The position numbers were made by a program, and so were the translations under genes. Below, one piece after another: positions 37,572 through 45,071 of a stretch of 64,000 nucleotides of DNA (the first letter of the stretch is position 1; each line of letters begins with the position of its first letter). This stretch comes from Chitinophagaceae bacterium IBVUCB1 (lineage in GTDB: Bacteria > Bacteroidota > Bacteroidia > Chitinophagales > Chitinophagaceae). The stretch covers positions 319,744 through 383,743 of the forward strand of contig NFUW01000002.1 of the NCBI GenBank assembly GCA_002127285.1. The letters run 5' to 3'. The notes below the pieces were generated by a model, which did no database searches, was not told the origin of the DNA, and worked only from the letters and a program-made list of their open reading frames with translations.

Positions 37572-38389
37572 AATCGTACCCTTTGATTGCCCGTATATAT
37601 ATTAAAGCGTTCGCCACGCAAAAAACCTATCAACGTCATGCCAAACTCTGCTGCTGTTTCTGCGGCAAGGCTCGACGGTGCGCCTACTGCCGATACCACC
37701 CTGATGCCCGCCATAGCAGCCTTCTGTATCAGTTCGAAACTGGCACGACCGCTTAGCAAAAGTACGTGTTTGTCCATAGGCACGATACCTGCCTGCAAAG
37801 CAGCCCCTATCAGTTTATCCAGCGCATTGTGCCTGCCTACATCTTCGCGTAGTAAAATTAAATTACCTGCTTCATCAAACAAAGCGGATGCATGAAGCCC
37901 GCCCGTACTATCGAACACGGCTTGCTGACGGCGCAGCATATCGGGTAGCTGATAGATGAGTGATGCTGAAAACTGCAAAGCATCTGCCCCTGTTGCTACA
38001 TCGCATACTGTTTTTACGGCACTGATAGACGACTTGCCACACACCCCGCAACTGGATGTGGTGTAGAAATGCCTTTCCAGCTTTGCCAAGTCGAGTGTTA
38101 CATCTTCTTGCAGCACTACCTGTACTATATTATCGGGTATGATGAAAGCAGCCTTAACATCACTGTATTGCCTGATGATGCCCTCGGTAAACAAGAAACC
38201 CACTGCCAGCTCTGCATCTGCCCCCGGTGTGCGCATGGTTACCGACAGGCTTTTTTGCACCCGTGCATCTGCCTTGCCATAGTTGATGCGTATTTCCAAC
38301 GGTTCTTCGGTAGCCAATACATCATGGGTGTCTGCCACCGTATCGGCAGTTACTTTCTTAATAGCTATGTGCGAAACAGACTGGCTCAT
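37568..38389 (-). CDS. fdhD: FdhD sulfurtransferase
   Basis: A 273-residue protein that passes sulfur from a cysteine desulfurase to the molybdenum cofactor of formate-dehydrogenase-type enzymes. The CxxC pair is C114 and C117 in SSCGVCGKSS, and other family parts are visible: EPLEIRINYG, MRTPGADAELAVGFLFTEGI, GGLHASALFDEAGNLILLREDVGRHNALDKLIG and LLLSGRASFELIQKAAMAGI. It is the first gene of the three-gene molybdoenzyme operon on the minus strand. The upstream 540 nt contain repeats and no obvious promoter was identified. Confidence 0.95.
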   Translation of the reverse strand: MSQSVSHIAIKKVTADTVADTHDVLATEEPLEIRINYGKADARVQKSLSVTMRTPGADAELAVGFLFTEGIIRQYSDVKAAFIIPDNIVQVVLQEDVTLDLAKLERHFYTTSSCGVCGKSSISAVKTVCDVATGADALQFSASLIYQLPDMLRRQQAVFDSTGGLHASALFDEAGNLILLREDVGRHNALDKLIGAALQAGIVPMDKHVLLLSGRASFELIQKAAMAGIRVVSAVGAPSSLAAETAAEFGMTLIGFLRGERFNIYTGNQRVRL

Positions 38390-38417
38390 CTGTTACGAAT
38401 TTACGGAAAAAATGTAA

Positions 38418-38730
38418 GCCCCTCCCTGCCCATGCTTGCAGCATGGCAGGCTTCCCCCAAGGGGAGGTGATGTTATATTATTCACGTCTTTGCAGGAGGC
38501 AACGACGAAGCAACCCCGTCATACCGAACGTAGAGAGGTATCTGCCGAGTATTTGTACCGCCGATGATGCAGATGCTTCACGGCTTACCCCGTAGGGTGT
38601 AAAAGCTTTGTAGCCAATAATAAAATCAAACAGATACAGCCCCGTAGGTGGCTGAACATGGTACGCTGTTCCGTCCCTACAGGACGGGGATGGATTATGA
38701 CAACCATACAGCTACAAAGCTTTTGTTCCT
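38418..38730. repeat. Dispersed palindromic repeats upstream of fdhD
   Basis: Several non-coding palindromes crowd here. CTGCCCATGCT / AGCATGGCAG (38426-38449) form a near-perfect hairpin; the 15 nt at 38458-38472 recur inverted at 10685-10699; AAAAGCTTTGTAGC at 38601-38614 is the exact reverse complement of 38711-38724; and CCGTCCCTACAGGACGGGG lies between them. These look like mobile or dispersed intergenic repeats of the kind common in Bacteroidota genomes. No gene is seen in 38390-38931. Confidence 0.6.
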
Positions 38731-38739
38731 ACGGAACAT

Positions 38740-38841
38740 CCCCACTATTCCCACTATCCCTTCCATCCCTATTATCCCTTCACACCCTTCTATCCCGTCT
38801 TTCCCTTCCATCCCTATTATCCCCATCATCCCTTCTATCCC
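38740..38841. repeat. 9-bp periodic C-rich tandem repeat
   Basis: Twelve runs of CCC or CCCC occur at almost exact 9-nt intervals with 5-6 nt spacers such as TTCCAT, TATTAT and TTCTAT. On the minus strand this gives twelve GGG tracts with 5-6 nt loops, which satisfies the usual G-quadruplex pattern several times over. It lies in the gap between fdhD and the DinB-like gene. A related GA-rich tract lies at 46620-46735. Confidence 0.75.
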
Positions 38842-38931
38842 TTTTATCTCTCCTATCCAATCAACAAATCAACTAATAACCCTCTCTGTATTCGGTATGA
38901 CGGTACAGGTTGAGCTTTTGCAGTGTATGGT

Positions 38932-39498
38932 TCACTTCCCATCCAGCCACTCGTCTGTAAAATGTCTGTTGCCTTTTTCTTCGCTGAATTTCTTGTTATT
39001 GTACTCGGCAGATTGATTGCGGGGGATGGACAGGCTGTTCCAGCCGTTGTTTTTATACATCTTGGCTATATACACTATCTGCCCCACATGGTAGCTGTAG
39101 TGGGCTATCTGCCTGTTGATGGCTTCAAGTATAGTATGCCCCTCGTTGCGTATGTATATGATGCGTTCAAGGTCGTTATCGGTAATGCTGCCAAGCGCGT
39201 TGAAGAGGCATTGCCAGCCTGCTTCCCATTGCTGCATCAGGGCTTCGCGGGTATTGGTATCGTTTACAAACTCCGCATCCCGCAGCCGCCATTCCTTCTC
39301 GCCGTCTGTCGTCAGGAAGTCAGTCCAGCGGCTTAGCATATTGCCCCATAGGTGCTTTACGATGATGGCCACGCTGTTACTTTCTTCATTGGGCATGGCA
39401 AATAGTTGTTCGTCTGTCATTTGCGCCATTGCACCCTCGCCCAGTTTTTTGTACATGCGAAATTGCCTGTCTGCGCTGTTCAAATATTGTATAGCCAT
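38932..39498 (-). CDS. DinB-like DUF1572 protein
   Basis: A 188-residue protein of the DinB/YfiT-like four-helix fold, DUF1572 type. It begins MAIQYLNSADRQFRMYKKLGEGAMAQM and carries histidines at the positions that bind metal in this fold: VKHLWGNM and the pair in AHYSYHVGQIVYIAKMY. Members are thought to be metal-dependent enzymes, some of them thiol transferases, but the activity of this type is not known. It is 7 nt downstream of a GNAT acetyltransferase gene on the same strand. Confidence 0.8.
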   Translation of the reverse strand: MAIQYLNSADRQFRMYKKLGEGAMAQMTDEQLFAMPNEESNSVAIIVKHLWGNMLSRWTDFLTTDGEKEWRLRDAEFVNDTNTREALMQQWEAGWQCLFNALGSITDNDLERIIYIRNEGHTILEAINRQIAHYSYHVGQIVYIAKMYKNNGWNSLSIPRNQSAEYNNKKFSEEKGNRHFTDEWLDGK

Positions 39499-39505
39499 CG
39501 TGTGT

Positions 39506-39970
39506 TTATTTACAAGGGTTACTATTATCCCCGTATATAGCGGGGCGTGTTATTTCCATCAGCCTTTCGGGTATGGCAGGCTGTTTAAAGCCAAACTGCT
39601 CGTACAGTCCATGCGCATCTACGGTAGCCAGCGATATGCGGCGCAGCTTTTGTACCCAGTCCAGCCCCATCAGTATCTCCATCATCTTTTTACTAAGCCC
39701 TTGCCCTCGGTGTGCTTCGGCTACATATACATCTGCCAAGTAGGCAAACACACTATAGTCCGTCACAAACCTTGCATAGCCTACCTGCCTGCCATCTTTC
39801 AGTATGCCTATGCAGTACGAATTGTCGAACGCTGTCTTTACAACATCAAAAGGTATGCGCTTGCACCAATACGCCTCGGTGCTTAGCCACTGGTGCACAT
39901 CTTCTACACGCATCAATGCCTTGTCTGTAGTAATGGTATAGCCGTTGTATGTTATTGTTACGGGTTGCAT
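39506..39970 (-). CDS. GNAT-family N-acetyltransferase
   Basis: A 154-residue acetyl-CoA-dependent acetyltransferase. The acetyl-CoA pyrophosphate loop is YVAEAHRGQGLSKKMMEILM, preceded by the strand YLADVYV, and the C-terminal part contains LATVDAHGLYEQFGFKQP, the usual GNAT ending. The substrate is not known. Its start overlaps the end of ilvE by 1 nt, so both are in the same unit with the DinB-like gene. Confidence 0.87.
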   Translation of the reverse strand: MQPVTITYNGYTITTDKALMRVEDVHQWLSTEAYWCKRIPFDVVKTAFDNSYCIGILKDGRQVGYARFVTDYSVFAYLADVYVAEAHRGQGLSKKMMEILMGLDWVQKLRRISLATVDAHGLYEQFGFKQPAIPERLMEITRPAIYGDNSNPCK

Positions 39971-41019
39971 TATATAATATAGTTCCAGTTGTGGTTATCG
40001 GTTGCAGTGCCTTTGCGTACATCGTACAGTGCACGTTGCAGTTTATACATTGTGGCATCATCGCCTATATAGCAATCATAATCTCTGCCTTTGATGGCAA
40101 TGGTTTGTATGGGTGCTATTACGGCTGCCGTACCTGCGCCAAATGCCTCTACACGCTTACTCGTCTGCAAAGCCTGTTCTATTTCTTTGTAGCCAATGGG
40201 GCGCACATCGGTAGCTATATCCATTTCTCGGGCAAGTGTCAGCAGACTATCACGTGTTACACCATCCAGTATAGTACCCGATAGCGGCGGGGTGATGAGT
40301 GTGTCGTCTATAAAAAACATCAGGTTCATCGTACCCGATTCTTCAATCATCTCGTGCGTTTTACTATCTGTCCATATCACCTGGTCGTAGCCGGCTTCTC
40401 GTGCCAGCTTGGTTGGGTAGTAAGCCCCGCCATAGTTGCCGCCACATTTGGCATAGCCTGTACCACCATCGGCAGCACGGGCGTAAGTTTCTTCCACACG
40501 CACTTTCAGCGGTTGGGTATAGTATTGATAAGCAGGTGTGCAAACTATCATAAACAGGTATTCGTCCGCAATCTTCACACCCAGCCTTTCTTCAGATGCT
40601 ATCATAAAAGGGCGCAGATATAGCGAGCCATGCTCTGTATCGGGCACCCAACTGCCATCGAGCTGCACAAGCTGGTGCAGTGCTTCAGTAAACAAAGCTT
40701 GCGGTACTACAGGCATACACATACGCTCCAGCGATTTGGCAAAGCGTTCGTAATGTTTATCTGTACGGAAGATGTTGATGCGTCCATCGTTCATCAAAAA
40801 TGCTTTCATACCCTCAAACACCGTTTGCCCGTAGTGCAGGCATAGTGCAAAGGGGCTCATCGTAAGGTTGCTATACGGTACGATGCGGCTATTGTGCCAT
40901 TGCCCGTTTTTGTATTCGGCAACAAACATATGCTCCGTAGGCTGTACACCAAATGGTATGGTTGTGGTGTCTTTTACGGTTCTTTCTGCCTGTGGCAAGA
41001 TTGAAATTGCATATTCCAT
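39970..41019 (-). CDS. ilvE: Branched-chain amino acid aminotransferase
   Basis: A 349-residue fold-type IV PLP aminotransferase for leucine, isoleucine and valine. The PLP lysine is K191 in TGYAKCGGNYGGAYYPTKLA; other markers are LHYGQTVFEGMKAF, LYLRPFMIASEERLGV, VIWTDSKTHEMIEESGTMNLMFFI and PLSGTILDGVTRDSLL. Length and order fit the group II branched-chain transaminases. It is downstream of an EamA exporter gene by 14 nt and upstream of the GNAT and DinB-like genes, so a four-gene unit is likely. Confidence 0.95.
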   Translation of the reverse strand: MEYAISILPQAERTVKDTTTIPFGVQPTEHMFVAEYKNGQWHNSRIVPYSNLTMSPFALCLHYGQTVFEGMKAFLMNDGRINIFRTDKHYERFAKSLERMCMPVVPQALFTEALHQLVQLDGSWVPDTEHGSLYLRPFMIASEERLGVKIADEYLFMIVCTPAYQYYTQPLKVRVEETYARAADGGTGYAKCGGNYGGAYYPTKLAREAGYDQVIWTDSKTHEMIEESGTMNLMFFIDDTLITPPLSGTILDGVTRDSLLTLAREMDIATDVRPIGYKEIEQALQTSKRVEAFGAGTAAVIAPIQTIAIKGRDYDCYIGDDATMYKLQRALYDVRKGTATDNHNWNYII

Positions 41020-41033
41020 AACAGTCTGTTTTT

Positions 41034-41975
41034 TTATTCCGCTTCGGGAATGGTTAATAATGCCGCTTTTTCTGCTGCGGTCTGTTTATGCTTTCGGCGA
41101 TAGCCATAGTTGACGATATACACACCACCCGCAATGGTAGCAAATGCCAGCGCGGTGTACCATGTCAGTTGCTCGTTCAGCACCAAGTAGCCCAGCACTA
41201 CGGCTACTAAGGGATTGACGTAGGCATACAGCGATGCGATGCCAACAGGCAATTCTTTCAGCGCATACATATATAACGTATAAGCCAGTACAGAACCGAA
41301 GATGACGAGGTAGGCAAGATTCCAGATAACGGCAGGCTGAAACAAATCTACATGGCTGTAATCATCTGCAAACAGGCTGATACTGAACAAGCCGATGCTG
41401 CCGAATACAAGTTGCATACCCGAGTTGAAGATGGGATTGGTAGTAGATACATGCTTCTTGTTGATAACACTACCAAACGACCAGCAAGTAGTGGCAATAA
41501 ACGTAGCGATGATGCCCAACAGGTAGTTACTATTCGTAAGGTCTGATAGATTGTCTTTGAATATGAGTGCTATACCGCCAAAGCCTGTAAGCATACCTAA
41601 GAGTATCAAACCGTTGATACGCTCTTTGGTAATGGCAATGTTGATGAGTACGGCGTTTAGTGGCATCAGACCGCATATCAGCGCAGCTACGCCACTGGGT
41701 ATAAAGCGTACACCCCACATCACTAATCCGTTGCCCATCGTTATCAGTAAGAAGCCGATTTTTATTTGGTGCAATATGTTTTGCTTCGATAAGTCTGCTT
41801 TGCGGTTGATGGCTAATGCGATGCCGAGTATGATAACAGCAGAAACGATTTGCCTGATGGCAGCAAACAAAAACGATGGAAACAACTGCACCACAATGCG
41901 CCCAGACAGGTAGGTAGTGCCCCAGATGATGCATATATATACGAGTGCAAGAATAGCTTTGCTGTGCCTTGACAT
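41034..41975 (-). CDS. EamA-family (DMT) transporter
   Basis: A 313-residue inner-membrane protein with ten hydrophobic helices, arranged as two EamA repeats (ALVYICIIWGTTYLSGRIV near the N-terminus and SLYAYVNPLVAVVLGYLVLNEQ near the C-terminus). Such proteins export amino acids or other metabolites. It is divergent from a MocR-type PLP-dependent regulator gene (122 nt apart), an arrangement in which the regulator commonly controls the transporter. A C-terminal RRKHK marks the cytoplasmic end. Confidence 0.92.
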   Translation of the reverse strand: MSRHSKAILALVYICIIWGTTYLSGRIVVQLFPSFLFAAIRQIVSAVIILGIALAINRKADLSKQNILHQIKIGFLLITMGNGLVMWGVRFIPSGVAALICGLMPLNAVLINIAITKERINGLILLGMLTGFGGIALIFKDNLSDLTNSNYLLGIIATFIATTCWSFGSVINKKHVSTTNPIFNSGMQLVFGSIGLFSISLFADDYSHVDLFQPAVIWNLAYLVIFGSVLAYTLYMYALKELPVGIASLYAYVNPLVAVVLGYLVLNEQLTWYTALAFATIAGGVYIVNYGYRRKHKQTAAEKAALLTIPEAE

Positions 41976-42036
41976 AAATGTGCCTTAGTTAGATTGTTGT
42001 AAAACAACAGGACAAAATTCAAAAGATTATTTGAAA

Positions 42037-42074
42037 CATAACAGATACAATTTTTGTAATTTCGACCATAACAG
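42037..42074. promoter_or_regulatory. Direct repeats in the EamA/MocR intergenic region
   Basis: CATAACAG occurs at 42037-42044 and again at 42067-42074, 30 bp apart centre to centre. MocR-type regulators usually bind paired direct repeats between their gene and the divergent target gene, so these are a candidate operator. No promoter with good spacing was found beside them. Confidence 0.45.
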
Positions 42075-42097
42075 TTTTTTTTAACACACTGCTTGGC

Positions 42098-43540
42098 ATG
42101 AAGAAACTTATCAAAGGCAAAGACGGACATATATACCTGCACATTGCAGATAGTATAGAACAGCAGATACTGGACAGGGTACTGAATGTAGGCGATAAAC
42201 TGCCATCGGTAAGGGGTTTGAGCGAACAGCAAGCCGTAAGCATGAGTACCGTATTGCAGGCATATTATCACCTCGAGGGCAAAGGGCTGATAGAGTCTCG
42301 CCCGCAGAGTGGGTATTATGTACGGTACAATCCGTCTAAGTTTTTATTGTCTTTAGATAAGAGCAACCCATCGCTTACTACCAAGAACAAGAATGTAGAA
42401 GCCATCATATCTGAAGTGTATGACGATTTTGTGATGCCCGGCATTATGAAATTCTCGCTCAGCGTACCAGCCCCCGAATTGCTGCCGCTACCCAAGCTGA
42501 ACAAAGCGATGGCGCAGGCATTGAGAGACCTGCCCGATAACGGTACGTCGTACGAATCTATACAAGGGAACAGCCTGCTGCGCACACAAATAGCCCGATG
42601 GACACGCCAATGGGATAGCGGGCTGAAAGCAGACGACCTTGTAACCACCGCAGGCTGCATGAATGCCATATCGTACTGCCTGATGGCGATAACAAAGCCC
42701 GGCGATACCATAGCCGTAGAAAGCCCCGTGTATTTTGGTACACTACGCTTTGCCAAGAGCATAGGGCTGAAAGTTGTAGAGCTACCCACACACCCAGATA
42801 CGGGTGTTGACCCGGACGATGTGAAACTGGCATTGCAAAAACACAACATAAAAGCGTGTTTTTTCGTAACCAATTTCAGCAATCCGCTTGGCTATACCAT
42901 GCCCGATGAGCAGAAAGAAGCATTGGTAAAGCTGCTAAGCAAGCACGGTGTGCCACTGATAGAAGACGACCTGTATGGCGATGTGTATTTTGGTAAAAAC
43001 CGACCACGCTCTTGCAAGAGTTATGATAAAGAAGGCAATGTGCTATGGTGCAGTTCTGTATCCAAAACACTGGCACCCGGCTATCGTGTAGGCTGGGTAG
43101 CACCGGGCAAATACCTTGAAAAAATAAAACGCCTGAAACTATACCACAGCATCACCAGTGCTACGGCGCAGCAGGCAGCTATTGCCAACTTCCTTGCTAC
43201 GGGCAGGTACGAGCATCACCTGCGCAAACTACGGCAAACACTACATGCCAACAGCCTGCAATTTACCCGTGCCATCGGCGAGTATTTTCCTGACGGTACA
43301 AAGATGAGCAACCCCAAGGGTGGCTTTATACAATGGCTGGAACTTGATAAACGCATAGACACCTACGAACTGTATCAAGAGGCGATGCTGCATAAAATTA
43401 GTATTGCACCGGGCAGCATGTTCACCCTGCAAGACAGATACCGCAACTGCCTGCGCCTTAGCTACGGTATGCAATGGACACCACAGGTAGAACGTTCTCT
43501 GAAAAAGCTGGGTGGGTTGGTGCATCAGTTGGGTGGGTGA
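42098..43540 (+). CDS. MocR-type PLP-dependent transcriptional regulator
   Basis: A 480-residue regulator with a GntR winged helix (about residues 10-77, with DKLPSVRGLSEQQAVSMSTVLQAYYHLEGKGLI) joined to a fold-type I aminotransferase domain. The PLP lysine is K323 in SSVSKTLAPGYRVGW; the YDDD-type segment LIEDDLYGDVYF and the arginine in RLSYGMQW are also conserved. Members sense amino acids or vitamers and control transport or biosynthesis genes. It is divergent from the EamA transporter gene. No regulon can be read from the sequence beyond that pairing. Confidence 0.93.
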   Translation: MKKLIKGKDGHIYLHIADSIEQQILDRVLNVGDKLPSVRGLSEQQAVSMSTVLQAYYHLEGKGLIESRPQSGYYVRYNPSKFLLSLDKSNPSLTTKNKNVEAIISEVYDDFVMPGIMKFSLSVPAPELLPLPKLNKAMAQALRDLPDNGTSYESIQGNSLLRTQIARWTRQWDSGLKADDLVTTAGCMNAISYCLMAITKPGDTIAVESPVYFGTLRFAKSIGLKVVELPTHPDTGVDPDDVKLALQKHNIKACFFVTNFSNPLGYTMPDEQKEALVKLLSKHGVPLIEDDLYGDVYFGKNRPRSCKSYDKEGNVLWCSSVSKTLAPGYRVGWVAPGKYLEKIKRLKLYHSITSATAQQAAIANFLATGRYEHHLRKLRQTLHANSLQFTRAIGEYFPDGTKMSNPKGGFIQWLELDKRIDTYELYQEAMLHKISIAPGSMFTLQDRYRNCLRLSYGMQWTPQVERSLKKLGGLVHQLGG

Positions 43541-43672
43541 TATTAATTCATTCCACATTCGGAATGTGGAATGGCTGTGTTTTTAAAAGACACTCATTGA
43601 ATGTTAATAATTAGTAGGAGCTATATACATTCACTATGGCATGAATTTTGATACTTTTCTTCAAAAACACTT

Positions 43673-44404
43673 ATGAACCATCTTATTCGATTAGCACTAT
43701 TTGTATTTATCTGTTTATCTGCATGCAAAAAAAAGGATAGTAATAAACCTGACGCTAATACAGTTGGTGTACCTTATAAGATATTTAATAACGGTAGTAA
43801 GGCTTTTAATTTGTCTGACTTTTTAGTAAATGAAACAATATCGTTTTATAGTACTATACCAACATCTAAAAAAATAAAATGGATATTTGATGATGGAGCT
43901 ACATCTACAGAAGCCAGTCCAAAGCATAGTTACACCAAAGCAAGGTTGTATACGGTGAGTATCATAGTTGATGACGACTCGCTGAATAAAAACGGTCTTA
44001 ACCCAACCTTGGATTTTTACATATACAATCCTTATAATGCAAAAGATTTTTCTAAAATCAATACATCCAGACTATGGGAAGTAGTAGTAGATACACTCAA
44101 TCGCAGTAATTATCAAAAACAAGTAACCAATGTTTTTACAGAGAATTTTGCCGTAACACTACTAAATGATAGCACCTTAATCTTCAAGGCCGACACATTA
44201 ACAGCTATTAATAAAGGTAAGCCATTATTTTATGAATATGCTTTTGCTAAAAAGAGCACTTATTATGCAAACTATACATTGATTTATTATTTTCAGCAGG
44301 ATAGTATGGTATATACACATCACCCAGACCAAGGTGGTGAATCATCGAAAGGTATGGTGAGTCATCGTTATGGCACTACTACATCATATTATTCTCGAAA
44401 ATAA
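43673..44404 (+). CDS. Lipoprotein with PKD-like domain
   Basis: A 243-residue lipoprotein with signal and lipobox (LSAC, cysteine at residue 18, then KKKDS). A PKD-like stretch, KIKWIFDDGATSTEASPKHSYTKARLYTVSIIVDDDS, covers about residues 65-105; the rest is not recognised. No catalytic motif is seen. It is a single gene, lower in GC than its neighbours, at the left edge of the DUF3987 module. Confidence 0.8.
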   Translation: MNHLIRLALFVFICLSACKKKDSNKPDANTVGVPYKIFNNGSKAFNLSDFLVNETISFYSTIPTSKKIKWIFDDGATSTEASPKHSYTKARLYTVSIIVDDDSLNKNGLNPTLDFYIYNPYNAKDFSKINTSRLWEVVVDTLNRSNYQKQVTNVFTENFAVTLLNDSTLIFKADTLTAINKGKPLFYEYAFAKKSTYYANYTLIYYFQQDSMVYTHHPDQGGESSKGMVSHRYGTTTSYYSRK

Positions 44405-44674
44405 ATATCAATTATAAATTCGCTCTGCTACGTTCAGCATGACAAGGTGGGGTGTTCAAGGTGTTCAAGTGTTCAGTGTTCGGAACATTGAACGGTTTTG
44501 TTTTTCTACTAGCGTCATTGCGAGGCACGAAGCAATCTCACGGAATGAGGGTTATATATCTGCTGATTAATCTAAATAGTATTATTACCAGTTTCCTTCA
44601 CTCCCAGCCATGACGCGAGTAATATAAAATGTACAGGCGTACATACTCGTACACCTGTACAGTTCGTACACCCA
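44405..44674. repeat. Intergenic stretch rich in dispersed repeats
   Basis: No gene. The stretch holds a fragment of the widely dispersed GTCATTGCGAGGCACGAAGC-type repeat (about 44515-44538), the first copy of a GTTC-rich repeat at 44453-44493, and at 44630-44661 a hairpin in which TGTACAGGCGTAC pairs with GTACACCTGTACA with one mismatch, just past the 3' end of the 102-aa gene on the minus strand. Confidence 0.55.
44453..44493 (+). repeat. GTTC-rich repeat, copy 1 (left end of module)
   Basis: A 41-nt repeat beginning TGTTCAAGGTGTTCAAGTG and ending ATTGAAC. Its first 23 nt match the reverse complement of 46753-46775 at 22 of 23 positions, and the similarity continues with small gaps to 44493. 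A third related copy lies at 45021-45071. Confidence 0.7.
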
Positions 44675-44983
44675 TCAATTACTGCTGATAGTTTCTAACT
44701 CCAGTTGTTTAAAGTCTGTTATCAGCTTCATGGCTGCTTTCAGGTGGCGTTTTACTTGTGCGGTTGTCAGGTGTATGCCCTCGCTGGTGGTGGTTTCCTG
44801 TTTTATGTGTGTTATTATATATTCTATCAGCGGGTAGGCTTCTTCATCGTTCAGGCATCGCAATACGGTCTTGTAGCCACAAGTATTGGGCTTGTGGTCT
44901 GCTACGCCGTTTATTACCCTGTTCATATGAAATATCTGCTGTTGCTGATTCCACTCTACGAGTGTGTAGTTTTTGATTATCAT
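44675..44983 (-). CDS. Hypothetical protein of DUF3987 module, 102 aa
   Basis: A 102-residue protein with no signal peptide. I do not recognise the family. It starts MIIKNYTLVEWNQQQQIFHMN and has a long central helical part (AQVKRHLKAAMKLITDFKQLEL). It is 88 nt downstream of the DUF3987 gene on the same strand, with a GTTC-rich repeat and a 14-bp inverted repeat between them. It may be the small partner of the DUF3987 protein; that rests only on adjacency and shared flanking repeats. Confidence 0.55.
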   Translation of the reverse strand: MIIKNYTLVEWNQQQQIFHMNRVINGVADHKPNTCGYKTVLRCLNDEEAYPLIEYIITHIKQETTTSEGIHLTTAQVKRHLKAAMKLITDFKQLELETISSN

Positions 44984-45020
44984 GGTTATTGTTTTTTAGA
45001 TGTAATATTGTTTTAGAAAA

Positions 45021-45071
45021 CTGTTCCACTGTTCCGAACGGAACACTTGGAACAGTGGAACACCTGAACAC
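45021..45071 (-). repeat. GTTC-rich repeat, copy 2, with 14-bp inverted repeat
   Basis: Between the two module genes. TGTTCCACTGTTCC at 45022-45035 is the exact reverse complement of 45049-45062, and a smaller palindrome GTTCCG..CGGAAC lies inside. Read on the minus strand the sequence parallels copies 1 and 3 (TGTTCA, GGTGTTC, AAGTGTTC, TTCGGAAC in order). It begins right after the DUF3987 stop codon and could form a long hairpin in the mRNA. Confidence 0.7.

Noticed and set aside
38648-39016. Open frame encoding a long IPx repeat (IPTIPTIPSIPII...)
   Set aside because: The repeat is a by-product of the 9-bp C-rich tract, the frame runs into the DinB-like gene on the other strand, and two frames give equally repetitive peptides.
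39116-39886. 256-codon plus-strand frame across the DinB-like and GNAT genes
   Set aside because: It spans two well-supported genes on the other strand and shows no family signal.
44630-44661. TGTACAGG/CCTGTACA hairpin considered as a CRISPR repeat or an integration site
   Set aside because: It occurs once, with a 6-nt loop, and no spacer array or integrase is near; it is reported only as a hairpin.
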